A DNA stretch of 64,000 nt from positions 5,882,501 through 5,946,500 of the forward strand of contig NC_014501.1 of NCBI RefSeq assembly GCF_000147335.1. The letters are read 5' to 3'. Both the position numbers and the translations under genes were made by a program. Each line of letters begins with the position of its first letter. The stretch's first letter is position 1. Below are positions 18,193-27,268 of this stretch, piece by piece. The stretch comes from Gloeothece verrucosa PCC 7822. Lineage in GTDB: Bacteria > Cyanobacteriota > Cyanobacteriia > Cyanobacteriales > Microcystaceae. Below the pieces are notes generated by a model. The model ran no database searches and was not told the DNA's origin. It saw only the letters and a program-made list of their open reading frames with translations.

Positions 18193-19371
18193 TTAACCCA
18201 CAGCCGCTAAACGATGAGCCGCACCCAAACCGGCAGCAATTTCATCAGCGCTAATTTTGCCATCATGGTTACTATCTAGGGCATCAAAAACCGCATCTGT
18301 ACCGGCCCATTCTTCGCGAGTAATAAACCCATCGCCATCAAGGTCATAGACCCCAAAAATTTCATGAGCAGCATGATCAACCTTTTCCTCTCCTTCCAGA
18401 CGAGCCAAACGATCAGCTAATAGGTGTTCCAAAACTTCTAAAGCTTTAGTAAACCCTGTAATGCCTTCATCGAGCTTCTCATAAGCCATACGATCTTCAG
18501 CGTGCATTTTATCGAAAGTTTCGCGATCTAGGGAAATTTTTTCAAGATCCAAACTCGCTGCTTTTTCGGGATCTAGCTTACGGGGTAATTCTGCTTGAGT
18601 ATTTTTCAACTGTTCTAACAATTGGGGAGAAATCGTTAACAAATCACTGCCCGCTAACTCACAAATTTCGCTAATATTGCGGAAACTTGCGCCCATAACT
18701 TCAGTTTTGTAACCAAATTTCTTATAGTAGTTGTAGATCTTAGTAACAGACTGTACCCCCGGATCTTCAGCCCCGGTGTAATCTTTGCCAGTTTCCTTTT
18801 TATACCAGTCTAAGATCCGTCCCACAAAAGGAGAAATCAGGGTAATACCGGCTTCGGCACAAGCGATAGCTTGATGAAGTCCAAACAGTAGGGTTAAGTT
18901 ACAATGAATGCCTTCTTTTTCCAAAATTTCGGCGGCTTTAATTCCTTCCCAAGTAGAAGCAATTTTGATTAAGACGCGATCCCGAGAAATTCCTGCCGCT
19001 TCATATTGAGACATGAGAAAACGAGCCTTAGCAACCGTTGCCTCAGTATCATAGGATAAACGCGCATCAACTTCTGTTGAAACTCGTCCGGGGATGATTT
19101 CAAGAATTTTTAATCCAAAAGAAACCGCCAGGCGATCAAAGGCTAAAGTAACCACTTCTGTTGCTGGTGCATTTTGGCCGAGTTCTGCCCGGGCTTTTGT
19201 GAGGGTATCATCGACAATATCCTGATACTGGGGCATTTGTGCCGCAGCCGTAATTAATGAGGGGTTAGTAGTGGCATCGCGGGGGGTATAAGTTTCTATG
19301 GCTTTGATATCTCCGGTATCTGCAACGACGATGGTATATTCCCGAAGTTGTTCAAGTAAAGTTTTGGACAT
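18193..19371 (-). CDS. tal: Transaldolase with C-terminal EF-hand pair
   Basis: Transaldolase moves a dihydroxyacetone unit between sugar phosphates in the pentose phosphate pathway. Residues 1-320 form the TalB-type barrel with DATTNPSLI, the Schiff-base lysine in [13 protein letters not shown], and [11 protein letters not shown]. Residues about 335-385 add two EF-hand loops, [13 protein letters not shown] and [13 protein letters not shown], both with the standard acidic positions, suggesting Ca2+ binding. EF-hand-tailed transaldolases occur in other cyanobacteria. Total length 392 residues against ~320 for the enzyme alone. Monocistronic by position. Confidence 0.95.
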   Translation of the reverse strand: MSKTLLEQLREYTIVVADTGDIKAIETYTPRDATTNPSLITAAAQMPQYQDIVDDTLTKARAELGQNAPATEVVTLAFDRLAVSFGLKILEIIPGRVSTEVDARLSYDTEATVAKARFLMSQYEAAGISRDRVLIKIASTWEGIKAAEILEKEGIHCNLTLLFGLHQAIACAEAGITLISPFVGRILDWYKKETGKDYTGAEDPGVQSVTKIYNYYKKFGYKTEVMGASFRNISEICELAGSDLLTISPQLLEQLKNTQAELPRKLDPEKAASLDLEKISLDRETFDKMHAEDRMAYEKLDEGITGFTKALEVLEHLLADRLARLEGEEKVDHAAHEIFGVYDLDGDGFITREEWAGTDAVFDALDSNHDGKISADEIAAGLGAAHRLAAVG

Positions 19372-19506
19372 CTATAACTCCTAGGAGCGATTTCAATTTT
19401 AACTGTAACGAGTAAAAACTAAGTTGACATTAAGACATAGCTTGATTCAAGATAGCATTGGAGTTATTAAAGATCTGTCTGATCTGTTGCAAAGTTTAGG
19501 CTTCAA

Positions 19507-20226
19507 ATGATCTATACTCGATTTACTCCGGCCGTTTTCCTTGGGCTTGCTTGTTTATTTTTTTCAGTAAAAGCGGCAAAGGCTTTTCCCCAGGCTATAG
19601 AAAAAATTGCTCAAGATATTACTGTTCGCCTCGAAGGACGTTCGTCTGTAGGAACTGGGGTATTTGTTGAGCGTCAGGGAAAAACTTATTATATTTTAAC
19701 AAATGCTCATGTAGTACAGCAGCCAGGCAGTTATCTTGTGGCTACTCCTGATCGAAAATGTTATAGTATTGTGTCTTCTACTATTAATAAGATTGCTGGT
19801 TTAGATTTAGCGGTTATTCCTCTGACTAGCGCTTTATCTTATCGGGTTGCTCAGTTAGGTAATTCTGACAAACTTACCCCAGGACAAAACGTCTATGTGA
19901 GTGGATGGACTTATGTGGGTGATGTGCTACGAAGTCTAGTTTTTTTTGGTTCTCAAGGAGAAATTACAGAAATTAACTCAAAACTGTCTCAAGGATACTC
20001 TATTACTTATAATAATTTGATTAGAGCCGGTATGAGTGGAGGGGGTATTTTAGATGAGCAAGGGCGTTTAGTCGGAATTAATGGCCTCGTCCGATATGCG
20101 GCGAGTAATTCAGATACTATTGTGGCTTCAGGAATTGGAATTAATCAATTTTTACGATGGCGTTCAACTTTGAAAAAACCTCTTTCCCCACCCCTTACTC
20201 AACCCCTTTCTTGTCCGAGAAAATAG
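19507..20226 (+). CDS. Secreted trypsin-like serine protease
   Basis: The 239-residue product starts with a signal peptide (hydrophobic stretch FLGLACLFFSVKAAKA). The chymotrypsin-fold triad is visible: His in LTNAHVV, Asp in DLAVIPL and Ser in RAGMSGGGIL. It is shorter than HtrA/Deg proteases and has no PDZ domain, so it is a single-domain periplasmic or secreted protease. The C-terminal tail is proline-rich. The stop codon is followed at once by TTAGTCA heptamers and then the second 75-bp hairpin repeat. Confidence 0.88.
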   Translation: MIYTRFTPAVFLGLACLFFSVKAAKAFPQAIEKIAQDITVRLEGRSSVGTGVFVERQGKTYYILTNAHVVQQPGSYLVATPDRKCYSIVSSTINKIAGLDLAVIPLTSALSYRVAQLGNSDKLTPGQNVYVSGWTYVGDVLRSLVFFGSQGEITEINSKLSQGYSITYNNLIRAGMSGGGILDEQGRLVGINGLVRYAASNSDTIVASGIGINQFLRWRSTLKKPLSPPLTQPLSCPRK

Positions 20227-20227
20227 T

Positions 20228-20250
20228 TATTAGTCATTAGTCATTAGGAT
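20228..20250. repeat. TTAGTCA heptamers after the protease gene
   Basis: Three units of the ATTAGTC type follow the stop codon, with a further pair at about 20351-20368. The 75-bp hairpin repeat lies between the two groups. Confidence 0.75.
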
Positions 20251-20252
20251 TC

Positions 20253-20327
20253 GTAGGGTGGGTTAGGCGCGGGGATGATTTTCATGAAAAAGAGATAAGT
20301 TTTGATCCGCGCTCCCTTCCCACCAAA
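20253..20327. repeat. 75-bp dispersed hairpin repeat, copy 2
   Basis: Same length and ends as the copy at 5341-5415; the core differs at several bases but keeps its length. The fold-back ends GGTGGGTTAGGCGCGG and CCGCGCTCCCTTCCCACC are conserved while the core drifts, as expected if the hairpin structure matters or if the ends are recognised by a transposase. Confidence 0.8.
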
Positions 20328-20406
20328 TACAATATTTATGTCCAGGTACTTAGTATTAGTCATTAGTCATCCTTGTTAGGATCTATTCATCATTTTTTGG
20401 AAATTT

Positions 20407-21381
20407 ATGAATAAGGTTTTAAAGATTTTAATACTAGCAAGCATTAGTTTATTATCCGTCATCTATATAGGTCTAATGCAATTTCAAGCCGTCAAAACAG
20501 CAGAAGTTAAAGAGATTGAAATTAAATTAACTCAAAGCAATGGCCATCCAATTATTGCGGCTGCGGGTGATATTGCTTGCTCTCCTACCAGTCTCTACTA
20601 CAGAGACGGGAATGGTACCAGTAACAACTGCCATCAAAAAGCCACTTCGGATATATTGCTCAAAGCTAAGTTAACGGCGGTTCTTCCCCTTGGAGATACT
20701 CAGTATGAAACCGGGGCATTTTCAGCCTTTGAAAAATCTTATGCTCCCAGTTGGGGACGGGTTAAAAATATTTCTCATCCCGTTGTTGGTAATCATGAAT
20801 ATGTTACTGCTGGTGCTAATGGTTATTATAAATATTTTGGGGTAGCTGCTGGCGATTCATCAAAAGGTTATTATAGTTACGACCTTGGCCAGTGGCATAT
20901 GATTGCGTTAAATGCTAACTGTTCTCAAGTGGGGGGATGTGAGTCCGGTTCGCCTCAAGAAAAGTGGTTAAAAGCTGACCTAGCCGCGCATAAAAATCTC
21001 TGTAGCTTAGCCTACTGGCATCAGCCGCGTTTTTCCTCGGGAGAACATGGCAATGATTCCAGCTATAAGGCCTTTTGGCAAGACCTTTATGCGGCGGGCG
21101 TAGAGGTAATTCTCAACGGGCATGACCACAACTATGAAAGATTTGCTCCCCAATCTCCCAATGGTCAACCTGATGCTAGTCGGGGTATTCGTGAGTTTGT
21201 GGTGGGAACAGGCGGCAAAAATTTATATCATTTTAGAAACATCCAACCCAATAGCGAAGTTCGCAACAATGACACCTATGGCGTTCTGATGTTGAGTTTA
21301 GAGCCTAAGAGCTACTCTTGGCAATTTATCCCAGAAGCGGGAAAAACCTTCACTGATTCTGGTAGCACACCCTGTCACTAA
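20407..21381 (+). CDS. Secreted metallophosphoesterase (purple acid phosphatase-like)
   Basis: The 324-residue product begins with a hydrophobic segment (LKILILASISLLSVIYIGLM) that is a signal peptide or anchor. The five metallophosphatase motifs are present in order: AAGDIAC, LPLGDTQYE, VVGNHEY, YWHQPRFSSG and LNGHDHNYERFAP. These give the two-metal site of calcineurin-like and purple acid phosphatases. Probable role: releasing phosphate from organic phosphoesters outside the cytoplasm. No Pho box was recognised upstream. It lies beside the serine protease but after repeats, so it has its own promoter. Confidence 0.88.
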   Translation: MNKVLKILILASISLLSVIYIGLMQFQAVKTAEVKEIEIKLTQSNGHPIIAAAGDIACSPTSLYYRDGNGTSNNCHQKATSDILLKAKLTAVLPLGDTQYETGAFSAFEKSYAPSWGRVKNISHPVVGNHEYVTAGANGYYKYFGVAAGDSSKGYYSYDLGQWHMIALNANCSQVGGCESGSPQEKWLKADLAAHKNLCSLAYWHQPRFSSGEHGNDSSYKAFWQDLYAAGVEVILNGHDHNYERFAPQSPNGQPDASRGIREFVVGTGGKNLYHFRNIQPNSEVRNNDTYGVLMLSLEPKSYSWQFIPEAGKTFTDSGSTPCH

Positions 21382-21402
21382 ATCAGGTAAGAGGCAAAAA
21401 CT

Positions 21403-22479
21403 TTAATGAGTAACGGGTAAACGAATTGTGAACAAACTGCCTTGATTTAACTCTGATTTAACGGTAATAGTTCCTCGGTGAGCTTTAACAATTTGATAAC
21501 ACAAATATAAGCCTAAACCTTTACCGGAACGCTTATTATTTCCTTGACGAAATCGTTCAAAAATTTGCGTCTGTTGCTCGGGAGGAATGCCAATTCCTGT
21601 ATCTTCTACTTCAATAATGATCTCTTTCTCCTCACGCTCAGATTCACTGATAGTAACTTTAACCGAACCCTCATCAGAATACTTAATAGCATTGCCAATG
21701 ACATTGGTTAAAACTCTTCGGATTTCTAGGCGATCCCCGGTAATTTCTTCAAACTTAGTCTCATTTTTTAAGCTCAATTCTAATCCTTTTTCCTGAGCCA
21801 AGGGAGAGAGTTCAGCAATAACTTCCTCTAAAATTTCCGAAAAATTAAAAGGAATAAAACTGAGAATTTTTTGTCCTTCTTCATAACAATGAACCTCTAA
21901 AAGAGTATTTAGCATACTTAAGAGATTATCATTGCTTTTAATAATATTAGCGACCGCCTTATCCATTGGCTCGGTGACGGAGCCAAACACCCCTTGTTGT
22001 AATAAAGATAGCATCCGATTAGCCGCTAACAAAGGAGTCCGCAGATCATGAGTTAAACAAGACACAAAATTTTCACGCTGATCGATACTTTGCTTAAGGC
22101 GTAAAAGAGAACGCACTCTAGCTTGTAACTCATCAATCTGAATCGGTTTACGAATAAACTCATCAGCCCCGACATCTAAACCTTGAATTAAACTCGGTTC
22201 TTCATAAGCCGTAATTAACAAAATAGGAATGAAAGGAATATTAGGATTTTGACGAATACGGCGAGTTACTTCAAAGCCGTCTATTCCTGGCATCATGACA
22301 TCTAATAAAATCAAATCCGGGGGGGAGTATTGAATTTGGGCTAAAGCCGTTAGACCATCTTCAACTAAATGAACTTTATAACCTTCTTGTTCAAGTGCCA
22401 ACTTAATTAAAAAGAGGTTATCTGGATTGTCATCCACTGCCAGAATATAGTTTTGTAGATAAACTAAAGACTGAGACAT
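21403..22479 (-). CDS. Response-regulator/histidine-kinase hybrid
   Basis: The 358-residue product has a receiver domain at residues ~12-125 (phospho-acceptor Asp in LILLDVMMPG, Lys in FIRKPI), then a HisKA domain with H-box FVSCLTHDLRTPLL and a HATPase domain with N (NVIGNAIKYS), G1 (DTGIGIP), F and G2 (GKGLGLYLC) boxes. A receiver in front of a kinase is a common cyanobacterial layout. It follows the next kinase gene by 6 bp, so the two form an operon and probably one relay. No transmembrane segment; cytoplasmic. Confidence 0.93.
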   Translation of the reverse strand: MSQSLVYLQNYILAVDDNPDNLFLIKLALEQEGYKVHLVEDGLTALAQIQYSPPDLILLDVMMPGIDGFEVTRRIRQNPNIPFIPILLITAYEEPSLIQGLDVGADEFIRKPIQIDELQARVRSLLRLKQSIDQRENFVSCLTHDLRTPLLAANRMLSLLQQGVFGSVTEPMDKAVANIIKSNDNLLSMLNTLLEVHCYEEGQKILSFIPFNFSEILEEVIAELSPLAQEKGLELSLKNETKFEEITGDRLEIRRVLTNVIGNAIKYSDEGSVKVTISESEREEKEIIIEVEDTGIGIPPEQQTQIFERFRQGNNKRSGKGLGLYLCYQIVKAHRGTITVKSELNQGSLFTIRLPVTH

Positions 22480-22485
22480 TTTATA

Positions 22486-23700
22486 TTAGCTGTTAATTTT
22501 TCTGGGAAATTCTATTTGAAAAATCGAGCCTTTACCAAGTTCACTGGTAACAGAGATTTTTCCTTGCATCATTTTAGTTAATGACTCTGAGATAGCTAGT
22601 CCTAAACCAGTTCCTCCATATTTACGGGTGAGAGTTTGATCGGCCTGACGAAAAACTTCAAAGATATGTTCTAATTGTTCCTCGGCAATGCCTATCCCTG
22701 TATCTTTAACAGCGATAGCCAGCCAATCTGGCCGCATCTCCCATACATTAACCCACACTCCACCACTTTCTGTAAACTTAATGGCATTTGAAAGTAAATT
22801 GACTAAAATTCGCCTCAAACAGCTTTGATCATTGACAATTTGGGGATTTTCCAATTCAACTTTAATTTGTAAGCTGAGGTTTTTGCTGACTGCCAGAGAG
22901 CGAAGTTCTTCGGTGGTGAGAACCGTTAGCTGTTTAAGGTCTAATTCAGTGGGATGTAAAAGTAACTTCCCTGCTTCAATTTTAGAAAAATGTAAGACAT
23001 CATTGAGCAAAGTGAGCAAATTTTTGCTATTGTCAAAAATCCGTTGAACTAGGTCAGTTTGGGCACAAGTCAGGGGTTCAGGGTATTTACGCAGTAACAT
23101 TTGTGAAAAGCCCATGATGGCGTTGATGGGAGTACGTAATTCATGGGACATAGTCGCCAAAAATTGAGATTTTAGCCGAGACGTTTCTTGAAGTTGTTCG
23201 TTTTGCAGTTCAATTTGTCGCCTTTGCCTTTCAAGTTTTTGGTTCTGCTCCTTTAGGAGTTCATTTGTTTCCCTCAACTTTAAATTGGCTTGCGCTGCCT
23301 CCTGTTCTGCTTGATAAACCCGAAGGGCATTGCGTAAGGTTTGAGAGAGAGTTTCCGAAGAGACTCTAGACTTAGAAAGATAATCAGATGCACCCGCTTT
23401 CATCATCTCAACGGCAATTTGCTCATCTCCTTGGCCTGTCAAAACAATTAAGGGAACTTGTATTCCCATCGCTTTGAACTGCTTAATGAGATCAAGTCCA
23501 TCATAATCCGGCAGACGATAATCGAGAAAAATACAGTCAAAAGTGGTTTCACTGACGAGTTCGAGGGCTTCTTCAGCATCGGTAGCTTCATAAAATTGAG
23601 CAGCCACACCAGCTTTTTTGAGGGCGCGACGGACGGCCATGCGATCGACTTCATCATCATCAATAAGCAATATTGTTAAGGCTGTGGTTTCATCCCTCAT
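22486..23700 (-). CDS. Response-regulator/histidine-kinase hybrid with coiled coil
   Basis: The 404-residue product has an N-terminal receiver (Asp in CIFLDYRLPD, Lys in YLSKSR), a coiled coil rich in Q/E/L at about residues 130-175, a HisKA domain with FLATMSHELRTPINA, and HATPase boxes NLLSNAIKFT, DTGIGIA and GTGLGLAIS. It is the first gene of the pair with 21403-22479 (6-bp gap). The coiled coil probably carries the signal from receiver to kinase. The input partner is not obvious; the Rcp1-type receiver at 24133 is a candidate. Confidence 0.93.
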   Translation of the reverse strand: MRDETTALTILLIDDDEVDRMAVRRALKKAGVAAQFYEATDAEEALELVSETTFDCIFLDYRLPDYDGLDLIKQFKAMGIQVPLIVLTGQGDEQIAVEMMKAGASDYLSKSRVSSETLSQTLRNALRVYQAEQEAAQANLKLRETNELLKEQNQKLERQRRQIELQNEQLQETSRLKSQFLATMSHELRTPINAIMGFSQMLLRKYPEPLTCAQTDLVQRIFDNSKNLLTLLNDVLHFSKIEAGKLLLHPTELDLKQLTVLTTEELRSLAVSKNLSLQIKVELENPQIVNDQSCLRRILVNLLSNAIKFTESGGVWVNVWEMRPDWLAIAVKDTGIGIAEEQLEHIFEVFRQADQTLTRKYGGTGLGLAISESLTKMMQGKISVTSELGKGSIFQIEFPRKINS

Positions 23701-24132
23701 CTATATCTTGTCCCCTTGTTGGTTAGCAATTTTATCCTCAATTTATGGCGATGCTGATATTGTCTGACTAAAAATAAAGATGAATTACCCCATAGTCGAG
23801 TCCGCTCAGGTCTTAATAATTTTAGTTAATTTTATAATCATCTACATATAGCTGTATCAGGGTCTATCTTGAGAGAGAGAAGATAAAAGCCGCTTATATA
23901 GCATTTCTATAGAGTTAATCTCTCAGAGGTAGAGAAGTTCCCACAAGGCCTACAGTAGGCCGTCACGCCGCTCAATTTTCGGTTCAAGCAAAAGGATGAA
24001 GCTGTAAGAGCAAGTCTGGCTCCTGCTTTAAATGCAGTGCTGATGGCAGAAGCGTTTAAAACTCGGATTTTTAGGAGGATTCGGTTTTTTTGAAAAACTA
24101 AGCGGATGAGTTATGGTGTTATGAGTCTTAGC
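23701..24132. other. 432-bp spacer with a palindrome; possible RNA or element remnant
   Basis: No ORF is credible. It holds a perfect palindrome, GGCCTAC-A-GTAGGCC (23947-23961), and a stretch of higher G+C from about 23935 to 24070. I could not tie it to any known RNA or insertion-sequence end. Confidence 0.4.
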
Positions 24133-24564
24133 TTAAGGCATCTCGCACAGTGCCCAATAATGATTGAGTGTAGCGATCACCTGAGAAAATTTCGAAAAAG
24201 TCACGGGTTTAAGAATATAACCAGCGACATTTAGGTTATAAGCTTCTACCATGTCCTTTTCATCATCTGAGGTTGTCAGAACAATTACAGGAATCTTTTT
24301 GAGGTCAGGATCGGCTCGTAATGCCTGTAAAAATTCAATCCCGCTCATTTTAGGCATATTTAAATCTAGTAGGATTAGACGGCGTTGTTGAGGCACAACA
24401 GGGGGTTTACCGTCTCGGGAACGTAGCAGGCACAGAGCTTCTATTCCATTCTCTGCTGTATACAGAGGGTTGGTAATAGCATTTTTTTTAAAAGCCCGCT
24501 TAACGTTCATTACATCGACTTCATCATCCTCCACAAGCAGAATATGAATCACTTTTTCTTCCAT
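24133..24564 (-). CDS. Single-domain response regulator, Rcp1-like
   Basis: The 143-residue product is only a receiver domain. It has the acidic pocket HILLVEDDEVD, phospho-acceptor Asp in LILLDLNMPKMSG, Thr in VLTTSDDE and Lys in ILKPV. The long insertion around SRDGKPPVVPQQRR is typical of Rcp1, the partner of cyanobacterial phytochrome kinases. It lies 118 bp downstream of a PAS kinase gene on the same strand, matching the usual kinase/Rcp pairing, so it is likely the target of that kinase. Confidence 0.9.
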   Translation of the reverse strand: MEEKVIHILLVEDDEVDVMNVKRAFKKNAITNPLYTAENGIEALCLLRSRDGKPPVVPQQRRLILLDLNMPKMSGIEFLQALRADPDLKKIPVIVLTTSDDEKDMVEAYNLNVAGYILKPVTFSKFSQVIATLNHYWALCEMP

Positions 24565-24682
24565 TGAGTTAGTTAAAAAGGTCGTTAGCCGACTGGAATA
24601 TATTATACATATATTAATCTTATTGATATTTTAACTTGTCTATAGTATAAATTGCTCGGCTAACAGGTGGAATGCCTATCTT

Positions 24683-26710
24683 TCAATGGATAGAGATTGA
24701 TGTTTTCGGCCAAGTAAAGCGAAAGGTTGTACCATCACCAAGCTTTGAGTCTACCCAAATCTTCCCTTTTTGACTTTCTACAGTTTTTTTGACGATGGAC
24801 AGTCCGATGCCGGTATTTTCAGTTTTATCTCGGGCTTCTAGGGTCTGAAAAATTCCAAATATTTTTTCATGATATTGGGGATCAATTCCCGGCCCATCAT
24901 CGGTGATGGAAAATTGGTAGAATTCTTCTTTTTCTTCTACTGAAATCTGAATATTTCCTTCATTATTATGATGATGTTTTAGAGCATTACTAATTAAATT
25001 TGTCAAGACTTGTCGTAGGGGAAAAGATTCCGTCACGAGGGTAGGCATTGGCTCGACAATTTCTATCCTAAACTCTGAGGGTGGCGCAAGAGAGTCTACA
25101 ATTTCTGTTAAAAGTTCTCCTACATTGATGACTTCTGTTTGGCCTTTGAGCCGCCCCACCCGAGAATATTGTAATAGACCATTAATTAAAGCTTCCATCC
25201 GATGAACCCGTCCCCGTAACAGTTCCATCTGATGGCGAGTGTCTTCGTCTAGCTGATCTTTAATGTCTTCTTCGATCCAGACAGAAAGATTAGCAATGGC
25301 TCGTAAAGGGGCTTTGAGGTCATGGGAAGCCACATAGGCAAACTGATCCAGTTCTTGGTTGCGCTTCTCTAATTGTGCCGTTGTCGCCAATAAAACCGCA
25401 TTTAAGCGTGTCAATTCGCCGGCACGGGCTTGTAAAATCGCCTCTGTGCGCTTGCGTTCAGTGATATCATTAATGGTGCCTAATGCGCCTAAGTAGGTGT
25501 CAGATTCCTCATCTTGATGGAGTTGAGCGGTCATTTCTAACCAACGGAAGTTACCATCTCGAGTTTGACAACGAAATTCAGCCTGAAAGATCTCTTGTTC
25601 TCCCTTAATTAAGGCTTGAAACATTTCTTGACAATGTTGTTGGTCTTCGGGGGCAAAAATAAAATTGCTAAAGTGGCAATTGAGACTTTCCATTACGGTA
25701 TAACCGGTAATTTCGGTCCAAGCGGGATTGAGAAAAGACCAACATCCGCTCAGATCGGTTTGAAAAATGATCTCTTTGACGCTATTAACCACTAAGCGAT
25801 ATCGTCGGGTACTTTCCACGAGGGCTTTTTCGGTTTGTCGCTGTTGGGTAATATCTTCAAAAGCCGTACCGACACAGTTATTCGGCAGAGGAAAAAGCTT
25901 AAGCGTTAATATTTTCGACGGCTCATCCTTTTGAGTATAACTAAATTTAGGAATCGCTTGAGCTTGCCGAGTCCGAATCACTTCTGCATGAGCTTCAATG
26001 ATGACAGAATTATCTGTAAAAGCTCTGGGAAAACATTGAACAAAACGCTGGCCAAGACAATTTTCTAACGGTTTCCCAATTAGTTGATTCGCTGCCGGGT
26101 TAGCGGCTATCAGGCGGAAACTTTCTAAGTCGTTGGGATCTTCTAAATGCCAAACCAGCAACCCCATTTGTATATTTTCGACAATATCTTGAAATAGCCC
26201 CTTAAAGCTTAAGCTTTGTCCTGTTTCTAAGGCCGGGTTGAGCGGCTCCATTTCGGCACGCACTTGTTTTTGTTGGCTCAAGTCTTGATAAAACCCCACC
26301 ATACGAACGGCTTGGCCGTTGTCATCCCATTTCGCCTGTCCTGTGGCTAAAATCGATTTATAAGTGTTATTTTTGCAGCGCATTCGGTATTCAGCCACAT
26401 AATGAGGACTTTTCCGCTCAAGATAAGCTCGTATTTTTTCATTCACTAAGTGGAGGTCTTCTGGATGAATTAAGCTTTGCCACTGATGATAATCATTACT
26501 GATTTCATGGTCATCATAACCGAGCATGGCTTTTAATTTCGGAGATTGATAGGTTTCTCCGCTCAAAATATTCCAATCGAAATGGCCGTGTTCTATTACT
26601 TGAACCGCCAATTGCCAACGTTCTTCGCATTCTCGCAGTTTTTCTTGTAATGCTTTGCTGTCTGTTAAATCACGTCCTTCTGGAATCAACAGTATCACCT
26701 CATTGTTCAT
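24683..26710 (-). CDS. PAS-domain histidine kinase (Cph1-type transmitter)
   Basis: The product has several PAS domains (about residues 35-150, 170-290, 300-420) with PAC-like DITERKRTE and DITQQRQTE, a coiled coil, a HisKA domain with FAYVASHDLKAPLRA and a HATPase domain (NLISNALKHH, DDGPGIDP, GIGLSIVK). The SHDLKAPLR box is the one found in phytochrome kinases, but no GAF/PHY part is present. The frame is open up to an ATG at 26767, but the 19 extra residues would be read from a 125-bp MITE-like element, so I start at 26710 (MNNEVILLIPEG). The Rcp1-like gene follows. Confidence 0.85.
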   Translation of the reverse strand: MNNEVILLIPEGRDLTDSKALQEKLRECEERWQLAVQVIEHGHFDWNILSGETYQSPKLKAMLGYDDHEISNDYHQWQSLIHPEDLHLVNEKIRAYLERKSPHYVAEYRMRCKNNTYKSILATGQAKWDDNGQAVRMVGFYQDLSQQKQVRAEMEPLNPALETGQSLSFKGLFQDIVENIQMGLLVWHLEDPNDLESFRLIAANPAANQLIGKPLENCLGQRFVQCFPRAFTDNSVIIEAHAEVIRTRQAQAIPKFSYTQKDEPSKILTLKLFPLPNNCVGTAFEDITQQRQTEKALVESTRRYRLVVNSVKEIIFQTDLSGCWSFLNPAWTEITGYTVMESLNCHFSNFIFAPEDQQHCQEMFQALIKGEQEIFQAEFRCQTRDGNFRWLEMTAQLHQDEESDTYLGALGTINDITERKRTEAILQARAGELTRLNAVLLATTAQLEKRNQELDQFAYVASHDLKAPLRAIANLSVWIEEDIKDQLDEDTRHQMELLRGRVHRMEALINGLLQYSRVGRLKGQTEVINVGELLTEIVDSLAPPSEFRIEIVEPMPTLVTESFPLRQVLTNLISNALKHHHNNEGNIQISVEEKEEFYQFSITDDGPGIDPQYHEKIFGIFQTLEARDKTENTGIGLSIVKKTVESQKGKIWVDSKLGDGTTFRFTWPKTSISIH

Positions 26711-26717
26711 CTGTAGT

Positions 26718-26842
26718 AGACTTCTTGCAGAAGTGGGGATTGGGGGAAAGGGCACCCACCCAAGCACCCGTACTACTTTTTTCCCTTTAACCTTTTCCCT
26801 TTTTTTCTCTTTGGAATAGCATTTTTCTTATGCAAGAGGTCT
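26718..26842. mobile_element. 125-bp MITE-like element upstream of the PAS kinase start
   Basis: The ends are inverted repeats: AGACTTCTTGCAGAA at 26718-26732 and TTATGCAAGAGGTCT at 26828-26842, matching at 13 of 15 positions. Flanking AGT on both sides may be a 3-bp target duplication. The inside has a purine-rich and a pyrimidine-rich run and no ORF. Its left end is 7 bp from the kinase ATG (26710). Confidence 0.65.
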
Positions 26843-27268
26843 AGTGATTAATAGGGGCGCTACTACTTGCGCCTTGACAAATTTATTAATCATGAGTTCT
26901 GAGTAACCCTCAAAATCATGCTTAAAAAATCTGAAATAGCTTTTTTATTGCTAAAATGAAAATTGAATAGCCTTTATCAACAATTTTACTGACTGTTCGT
27001 GCTTAAATCTATAGGCTATAGGGATGAGTTAGGCCAGCATTAGGCTGTCCTATTCGAGGATAACAAAGTTAGAAGTTAGGTGTATTGTGCCGAAAGATGG
27101 ATGACCGATTTTGCATCATTCCTCTAGAATACTGTAAGCAAATTAAATAAATAGTCATTGATCAATAATAATCAAGATATAGCTCATTCTCCAGTGGGCA
27201 AAATTGGCTATGGATTAATGACCTATCATTCAAAGTTGTAGCTTCTCCTAGCTAATAAGTGACTCAAT
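26843..27268. other. 426-bp spacer before the LuxR-type regulator
   Basis: AT-rich divergent spacer between the PAS kinase (with its MITE) and the response regulator at 27269. No ORF or repeat of note; the bases just before 27269 lack a strong ribosome binding site. Confidence 0.4.

Noticed and set aside
26711-26767. Upstream ATG at 26767 as the start of the PAS kinase
   Set aside because: The 19 extra residues are mostly translated MITE sequence, low in coding character; the ATG at 26710 gives a normal N-terminus.
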